This document shows, in pieces, positions 21,443 through 25,520 of a stretch of DNA of 25,520 bases (positions within the stretch are counted from its first letter, which is position 1; each line of letters begins with the position of its first letter). The notes beneath the pieces were generated by a model. The model was not told where the DNA came from. It made no database searches and worked only from the letters and a program-made list of their open reading frames with translations. The translations under genes were made by a program, and so were the position numbers. Source of the stretch: MED-G116 sp038107835 (GTDB lineage: Bacteria > Pseudomonadota > Alphaproteobacteria > Puniceispirillales > Puniceispirillaceae); the NCBI GenBank assembly GCA_038107835.1, contig JAYNHH010000032.1, positions 1-25,520 on the forward strand, read 5' to 3'.

Positions 21443-22144
21443 ATGGCACAAATGTGGACAATCCGGAATTTTGGCAGGGCCATCGGGTTCGGCACCATCG
21501 CGCTCGTGCTGTGTGGCCCGGCAATGGCGCGCGCCGATTTGCTGACAGGGGCCAGTTCTGTCGATGATGTCGGGGCCGGGGGCGCGCCGGCAGCTGCCAC
21601 GGCCATCACCAATATGCCCATCACCAATATGCCCATCACCAATATGCCGGACAACAGCCCTGCCGGAGCTGCGACGCCGCTGGCCGCTGAGCTGGCGTCG
21701 ATCAACCAGCCACATCTGATCGCCAGGCAGTCGCGCGTGCAATTCTTCCGGGAGATGTTTGCGCTGCCTCTGGCCGTTCCCCGGGGCATGCCGTCGGCTG
21801 CGGGCCAGAGTGGCGGCGCTGACGCACCAATCGGGGGTGCTGCCGGATTGACCCCATCAGCACCGATCAGCATACAGCAGGCGGCGATTGAATCGCTGCA
21901 GAACAGGGTGGCGGCACGGCAGCCGCCAAATCCGCTGATGCCGCTTGGCAGTCTGGCCACCGCCTTTCATCTGATCAGCAACGGCGTTGCCAAAATCATG
22001 ATCCACAATCTTGATGCCGGGCATCTGCCGGTCTATGGCGAGGATGGCGCAGTCATCGGCACACGCGATGCGATCACCGGAAACCTGACCGCCGGCCGCG
22101 AAAGGCCGAAAGGCAAGGGGCAGGTCTGGAACAATCAGGGTTGA
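21443..22144 (+). CDS. Secreted protein of unknown function with ITNMP repeat
   Basis: The 233-aa product has an N-terminal signal sequence (hydrophobic residues about 15-29, cleavage near AMARA). A low-complexity Ala/Gly/Pro region follows, containing ITNMP three times in tandem (residues 55-69), then a helical stretch (AAELASINQPHLIARQSRVQFFREMF). The C-terminal domain contains IMIHNLDAGHLPVYGEDGAVIGTRDAITG. I do not recognise the family. ATG 21452 is an alternative start. Base use is GC-rich like the core genome, unlike the regions on either side. It converges with the 74-aa gene. Confidence 0.6.
   Translation: MAQMWTIRNFGRAIGFGTIALVLCGPAMARADLLTGASSVDDVGAGGAPAAATAITNMPITNMPITNMPDNSPAGAATPLAAELASINQPHLIARQSRVQFFREMFALPLAVPRGMPSAAGQSGGADAPIGGAAGLTPSAPISIQQAAIESLQNRVAARQPPNPLMPLGSLATAFHLISNGVAKIMIHNLDAGHLPVYGEDGAVIGTRDAITGNLTAGRERPKGKGQVWNNQG
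21605..21649 (+). repeat. 15-bp coding tandem repeat, three copies
   Basis: ATCACCAATATGCCC occurs three times head to tail, the last copy ending CCG, encoding ITNMP x3 in the secreted protein. Confidence 0.9.
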
Positions 22145-22201
22145 GCCGCGGTTTGCCAGCGCGTATATGGGGCGCGTGAGGGCGGCAAATCACGCCAGAG
22201 G

Positions 22202-22426
22202 CTAGAGAACCAGATTGGGGTTGAGAATCTCAGCCACTTTCTTTGGCACCAGCCAATCGGGTGTTGCCGGTCTGATCTGCTTGTAGATCTTCACCGTATC
22301 CATGAAGGCCTCCGGCACCGTGCGGTAGCCGCAGCTGAGCTGGCAGTGGAAATAGCGCTGCACTGCCTCGGGAAGATCCGGATCACCGCAATAATGCGAC
22401 AGGGAAATAACACATTGCCTGCACAT
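22202..22426 (-). CDS. Hypothetical 74-aa protein
   Basis: On the minus strand the ATG at 22424-22426 lies 6 bases after the stop of the desaturase-family gene, preceded by GAGAGGTTGAG within the end of that gene, so the two are probably cotranscribed. An in-frame TAG three codons upstream fixes this as the longest version. The product has four cysteines in its first 32 residues (MCRQC, HYC, QLSC) and a basic C-terminal half (KIYKQIRPATPDWLVPKKV). No signal peptide and no recognised domain. Confidence 0.5.
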   Translation of the reverse strand: MCRQCVISLSHYCGDPDLPEAVQRYFHCQLSCGYRTVPEAFMDTVKIYKQIRPATPDWLVPKKVAEILNPNLVL

Positions 22427-22432
22427 GATGGT

Positions 22433-23416
22433 CTATCTCAACCTCTCGAAACCTTTTGGGGAACGGAGTCTGAAACGGGTCAAACGCCGGAACAGGGCGA
22501 CAAAGGGGAACCAGTACATCGACCAGACAGATTTCGTGTAGCCCGCATCGGCCGGTCCGAGGCCATAGCTGATCTCCTCGTCGGTTGACGGGTGAAAAGA
22601 GCCAAGCAGCCGGTCCCAGATCGCCAGAACGACGCCAAAATTGCGGTCGAAATGCCGTGGGTCGCGCGAATGATGCAGCTGATGCTGGGCCGGAGAAATG
22701 AAAATCCGCTCAAGCGCCGCCGGATAGCGGATGGCAATGTGCGAGTGGCGGAGGTTTGATCCCAACGAGTGGAATAACAAGCCAAAGATACCGACGCCGT
22801 AAATTGTGAGTAAATCGACCTTGCTTCCGAACAAACCAACAAACAAGGCGATGGTGACACCCTGAACAGCCGCGGTGCGGACAAGAAAAATAAGCCCTTC
22901 AATAGGATGTGTTCGCGTAACCGTGAGGGGGGTAAGTGTTTCTGCACTGTGATGAAATTTATGAAATTCCCAGAGAGCAGGAACATGGTGCATTAAATAA
23001 TGGACGCCAAAGCGCGAGAAATCATCAAAAATGAAGTAAAACACGGTGAATGTGGCTGCTGCAATCCAATAATCTACATGCTCCAGAGAACCAATTGGCA
23101 TCAACACCTGAAGATGCAACAGCTGGTAAACGATTGTGGCAACTGTAACCTGTGTAAGCAGCACTGGTCGCAGGAGGGTAAAAAACAGACGGTTGATTGC
23201 AAAACAGATAACATCGAACAGGCTTGAGCGACTAAGCCAGACTGCGGGAGCAAAAACCATGGCCATAGCTGTTTTCAAGCCTGTTCGACTGGTTACACAT
23301 ACCCAGAGAACAGCAATGCAAAAGGCGCAGGCGAGGTATCCAATAAAGAGCCTTTTCCGAGGGCTAAGAAATTGTGCTGACAAATCGCTAAAAATCAGTT
23401 CAATAATCTCAGGCAT
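22433..23416 (-). CDS. Sterol desaturase / fatty acid hydroxylase superfamily membrane enzyme
   Basis: The 327-aa integral membrane protein carries the superfamily's di-iron histidine motifs: H139..HH at 143-144 (HYLMHH), H152..HH at 155-156 (HKFHH), H170, H216, H224/H226 and H245..HH at 248-249 (HQLHH). About five hydrophobic helices flank them. Members are O2-dependent hydroxylases or desaturases of sterols, carotenoids or fatty acids; the substrate here cannot be read from sequence. CTGGAG precedes the ATG by 7 bases. Base composition is clearly lower in GC than the core genes, suggesting acquisition. It lies downstream of the Fur-type operator and the gapped gene, on the same strand. Confidence 0.88.
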   Translation of the reverse strand: MPEIIELIFSDLSAQFLSPRKRLFIGYLACAFCIAVLWVCVTSRTGLKTAMAMVFAPAVWLSRSSLFDVICFAINRLFFTLLRPVLLTQVTVATIVYQLLHLQVLMPIGSLEHVDYWIAAATFTVFYFIFDDFSRFGVHYLMHHVPALWEFHKFHHSAETLTPLTVTRTHPIEGLIFLVRTAAVQGVTIALFVGLFGSKVDLLTIYGVGIFGLLFHSLGSNLRHSHIAIRYPAALERIFISPAQHQLHHSRDPRHFDRNFGVVLAIWDRLLGSFHPSTDEEISYGLGPADAGYTKSVWSMYWFPFVALFRRLTRFRLRSPKGFERLR

Positions 23417-23469
23417 TGTGTTCTCCAGGTATGGTATCGGGAAAACCGTGCGTTTCCCAATTAACAGGT

Positions 23470-24108
23470 CTAGTCGTTTTCCACGCTCTCACCTGACCCG
23501 AGTTTTTCCGCAAGGTTGGAAATCCCCGCAAGTTTGTCATTATTCTTGGCAACAACACCGAACTCATCTTCCATCAGCTTTTGAAGACGGAGCATGTAGA
23601 GCATGTATTCGTCTACGCTTGCGGTCTGGAAGGTGAAGTTTCCGTCATCATCCACCCCATCTACACGTTGGGTGTTCAGTGTAATCTGTGATGGAGACAC
23701 ACCGCCAACCACAGGTCCAAATTTGATGAGACCATCAATTTTGCGACCAAGCTCTCCAAGGTTCTGATTGCTGGTATGGAGCGAAAGTGCAAAACCTTTC
23801 AATTCTCCCCAATGCTTGACATATTTGCGGTAGGTCTTTTCATCGGCGCCGCCTCTGAGCTTTTCTAGATCGCCATAGACACTTCCAGCATATTTGAACA
23901 CTGCTTCAGCAATTACCTTTTCCCAATTTGAGCATATGACCCTTGCCTTGCCCATGATCGTGTTTCTGTCCGAGTCGGTCAAAGCCTCGCCTCCTGCATC
24001 GGCTATGACTTGACGACCGTCGATAAACGCTTGTGTGATCGTGTTGTAATATTTTGTTTTTCCGCCCTTATCAAAAGCTGAGGCGTAATAGGCGTGAGCA
24101 TAATTCAT
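23470..24108 (-). CDS. DUF4856/imelysin-like protein, 5' end lost in the assembly gap
   Basis: The open frame runs from the gap edge for 212 codons (MNYAHAYYAS... to ...SGESVEND). The Met at 24106-24108 touches the N run, so it is probably internal and the true start lies in the gap. The protein is helical, with NTIMGKARVICSNWEKVIAEAVFKYAGSV in the middle and YMLYMLRLQKLMEDEFGV near the end. The pattern recalls DUF4856, a relative of the iron-associated imelysins, but I cannot confirm it. It has no GxHxxE motif in the visible part. A Fur-type operator lies beyond the gap. Base use is A/T-rich relative to the core genome. Confidence 0.5.
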   Translation of the reverse strand: MNYAHAYYASAFDKGGKTKYYNTITQAFIDGRQVIADAGGEALTDSDRNTIMGKARVICSNWEKVIAEAVFKYAGSVYGDLEKLRGGADEKTYRKYVKHWGELKGFALSLHTSNQNLGELGRKIDGLIKFGPVVGGVSPSQITLNTQRVDGVDDDGNFTFQTASVDEYMLYMLRLQKLMEDEFGVVAKNNDKLAGISNLAEKLGSGESVEND

Positions 24109-24208
24109 NNNNNNNNNNNNNNNNNNNNNNNNNNNNNNNNNNNNNNNNNNNNNNNNNNNNNNNNNNNNNNNNNNNNNNNNNNNNNNNNNNNNNNNNNNNN
24201 NNNNNNNN
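24109..24208. other. Assembly gap (100 N)
   Basis: Exactly 100 N, a conventional placeholder for a gap of unknown length. Minus-strand coding sequence enters from both sides. Confidence 0.98.
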
Positions 24209-24232
24209 AGTTCTCCACAGAGGTTTTTTCAT
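24209..24232 (-). CDS. 5' end of a minus-strand gene running into the gap
   Basis: ATG at 24230-24232 starts MKKPLWRT and then enters the gap. MKKPLW is a typical beginning of a signal peptide or lipoprotein leader. It may be the true start of the DUF4856/imelysin-like gene on the other side, or of a separate upstream gene if the gap is large. No strong ribosome site is visible. Confidence 0.45.
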
Positions 24233-24275
24233 ACGGTTTACGAATCAAACAGGACTAAATTCGTACTGTTTTTAT

Positions 24276-24304
24276 TTGTTATTGAGAGTCATTATCATTG
24301 TCAA
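24276..24304 (-). promoter_or_regulatory. Fur-box operator inside a sigma70 promoter
   Basis: On the minus strand TGATAATGACTCTCA (24283-24297) matches the 7-1-7 Fur consensus TGATAAT-N-ATTATCA at 12 of 14 positions, with the left half perfect. It lies within the 17-base spacer between TTGACA (24299-24304) and a weak TAACAA (24276-24281), so a bound repressor would block RNA polymerase. The promoter points leftwards to the gene starting at 24232. Confidence 0.7.
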
Positions 24305-24364
24305 CAAAATAAGGACTATTTTAGTCCCCTTTTTGTCGCAGGGCCAAAACCGCCCTTAACACAC

Positions 24365-24399
24365 CCTGAAAATGGCGTGAGTCCGGCCTGAAAATGGCG
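24365..24399 (+). repeat. 13-bp direct repeat
   Basis: CCTGAAAATGGCG occurs at 24365-24377 and 24387-24399 in the otherwise empty stretch between the Fur-controlled promoter and the HDAC-family gene. Confidence 0.7.
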
Positions 24400-24510
24400 G
24401 GGACATGGTGTTACGGAATCTGATGGGGCGGCTGGCTATTGCATGGACCCCTTCGCCTACCCAGCTATAGGCCTTGAGTTTGGCCATGTCTGTTCCAGGA
24501 GTTGCCGGTT

Positions 24511-25419
24511 ATGCTGGGCCTTGTCACGCACCCCGCCTATGATATCCCGCTGCCCGATGGGCATCGGTTTCCGGCGACGAAATTCAGCCGGCTGATGGCG
24601 ATCATGGCGCGTGATGGGCTGTTGGACGGCTTTGACCAGCACCATCCGGAGCCGGTGGCCCGCGCCGATCTGGCGGCGGTTCACTGTCCGGACTATATCG
24701 ACGCGGTGGCGGCGGGAACGCTGTCGGCCGGGGCGCTGCGCGTTCTGGGGCTTCACTGGAGTGATGTGCTGCGCAACCGGTCCTTTCTGGCACCCAATGG
24801 CACTCTGGCGACAGCACGGCTCGCGCTGGCTGAAGGGCTTGCCTGTCACGCGGCAGGCGGAACGCATCATGCGCATTATGATTATGGCGCCGGCTATTGC
24901 GTGTTCAATGATCTGGCCTATGCGGCGCGGCGGCTTGTCGATGAGGGCGCGGCGGGCGAGGTGCTGATCCTTGATTGTGATGTGCATCAGGGCGACGGCA
25001 CGGCGCGGATGCTGGCAGGCGATGACCGGATTTTCACCTGCTCGCTGCATTGCCGGACGAATTACCCGGCGCGGCGCGCGGTGAGCGATCTGGATGTCGA
25101 GATCGAGAAAGGCACCGGCGATGCTGGCTATCTTGCGGTGCTGGCGGATACGCTGGCGGCGCTGGCTGCGCGCGGGCGGCGACCCGATCTGGTTCTCTAT
25201 GACGCCGGTGTTGACGTGCATGATGATGACAGGCTGGGGCATCTGGCGCTCAGCCATGCCGGCATCAGCGCACGTGACGAGATGGTGATCAGGCATTTCC
25301 GGGAGCAGGGCAGCGCCGTGGCGACGGTGATTGGGGGTGGCTATGGCACCGATACCGACGAGGTGGCACTGCGCCATAGCCTCGTTTTCCGCGCCGCACT
25401 GGCAGTGGCGACGGGATGA
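24511..25419 (+). CDS. Histone deacetylase family (AcuC/acetylpolyamine amidohydrolase-like) hydrolase
   Basis: The 302-aa product is a zinc-dependent deacetylase-fold enzyme. Seen: the paired histidines His119-His120 in GGTHHAHYDYGAGYCVFND, the metal motif DCDVHQGDG (Asp157 and His159 as ligands), DAGVDVHDDDRLG (Asp235 as third ligand), and GGGYGTD near the end. Bacterial members deacetylate small molecules such as acetylpolyamines or acetyl-CoA synthetase; the HYDYGAGYCVFND version is common in proteobacterial HDAC-like proteins of about 300 aa. I chose ATG 24511, with CCAGGAG 9 bases upstream, over an in-frame TTG at 24502. Base use returns to core-genome GC. It converges with the truncated minus-strand gene. 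Confidence 0.9.
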   Translation: MLGLVTHPAYDIPLPDGHRFPATKFSRLMAIMARDGLLDGFDQHHPEPVARADLAAVHCPDYIDAVAAGTLSAGALRVLGLHWSDVLRNRSFLAPNGTLATARLALAEGLACHAAGGTHHAHYDYGAGYCVFNDLAYAARRLVDEGAAGEVLILDCDVHQGDGTARMLAGDDRIFTCSLHCRTNYPARRAVSDLDVEIEKGTGDAGYLAVLADTLAALAARGRRPDLVLYDAGVDVHDDDRLGHLALSHAGISARDEMVIRHFREQGSAVATVIGGGYGTDTDEVALRHSLVFRAALAVATG

Positions 25420-25424
25420 GGGGA

Positions 25425-25520
25425 TCAGGCGTTGATGATCTGGTCGTCGGTGTCGCCGACGGCGGCGAGGATGGTCTCGATATCCGTAGGCGCGACCTCC
25501 GGTTCGATCAGTGATGCCTC
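25425..25520 (-). CDS. 3' end of an unknown gene (31 codons visible)
   Basis: The minus-strand frame enters from the window edge and ends at TGA 25425-25427. The visible C-terminus is acidic (EPEVAPTDIETILAAVGDTDDQ, ending IINA). It is too short to identify. Confidence 0.6.
   Translation of the reverse strand, partial: EASLIEPEVAPTDIETILAAVGDTDDQIINA

Overview
The window looks chromosomal and alphaproteobacterial. Support comes from GC-rich codon use with strong third-position G/C, a stand-alone NDUFS4-like complex I protein, homoserine dehydrogenase directly followed by recJ, tRNA genes with encoded CCA, and a multisubunit Mrp/MBH-type antiporter operon. I cannot place it below class. A run of exactly 100 N (24109-24208) shows this is a scaffolded draft assembly.

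Layout. (1) 42-6059: an MTA/SAH-nucleosidase-like protein and a small basic ORF, then a single-chain ATP-dependent 5-oxoprolinase (HyuA+HyuB) translationally coupled to a winged-helix regulator and followed by a zinc-less quinone-oxidoreductase-like MDR protein. (2) 6170-9460: hom and recJ back to back, then tRNA-Glu(UUC) and a terminator. (3) 9530-11180: a mosaic of very small genes (short Sel1 protein, 57-aa zinc-ribbon protein, 32-aa and 43-aa single-TM proteins) with 14-bp-period tandem repeats between them, plus a SufU/IscU-like scaffold on the minus strand. (4) 11412-19601: a tightly overlapping operon encoding a Mrp/MBH-type cation/proton antiporter, with subunits in the order E, F, G, MrpA-C-terminal (MbhD+E), B, C, D, D, a 79-aa two-TM protein, D, then a DUF192 secreted protein. 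(5) 19756-20405: tRNA-Pro(UGG), the NDUFS4-like gene, tRNA-Arg(UCU). (6) 20406-24350: accessory DNA, visibly more A/T-rich than the flanks in two blocks (20406-21230 and 22205-24350). Its first 0.87 kb lies between the 3' end of tRNA-Arg and a degenerate copy of that 3' half (an att-like pair) and holds a secreted-protein gene broken by two in-frame stops. Next come a secreted protein of unknown function and a minus-strand group (74-aa protein, sterol-desaturase-family enzyme, DUF4856/imelysin-like fragment cut by the gap) headed by a clear Fur-type operator. (7) 24511-25520: an HDAC-family hydrolase and the tail of an unknown convergent gene.

How the parts work together. Region 1 reads as 5-oxoproline salvage to glutamate with its own regulator. 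Region 4 encodes one membrane complex: three antiporter-like channels plus the small E/F/G/B/C subunits and the MrpA C-terminal module, with no full-length MrpA and no hydrogenase or NADH-dehydrogenase catalytic subunits. The minus-strand group in region 6 is probably iron-repressed.

Most notable for follow-up: the lysine/alanine-rich histone-H1-like tail on MrpG; the MBH-like gene order with three D subunits; the tRNA-Arg att relic with its doubly interrupted gene; the Fur-controlled desaturase operon running into the gap; and the repeated occurrence of 14-bp-period minisatellites of unrelated sequence.
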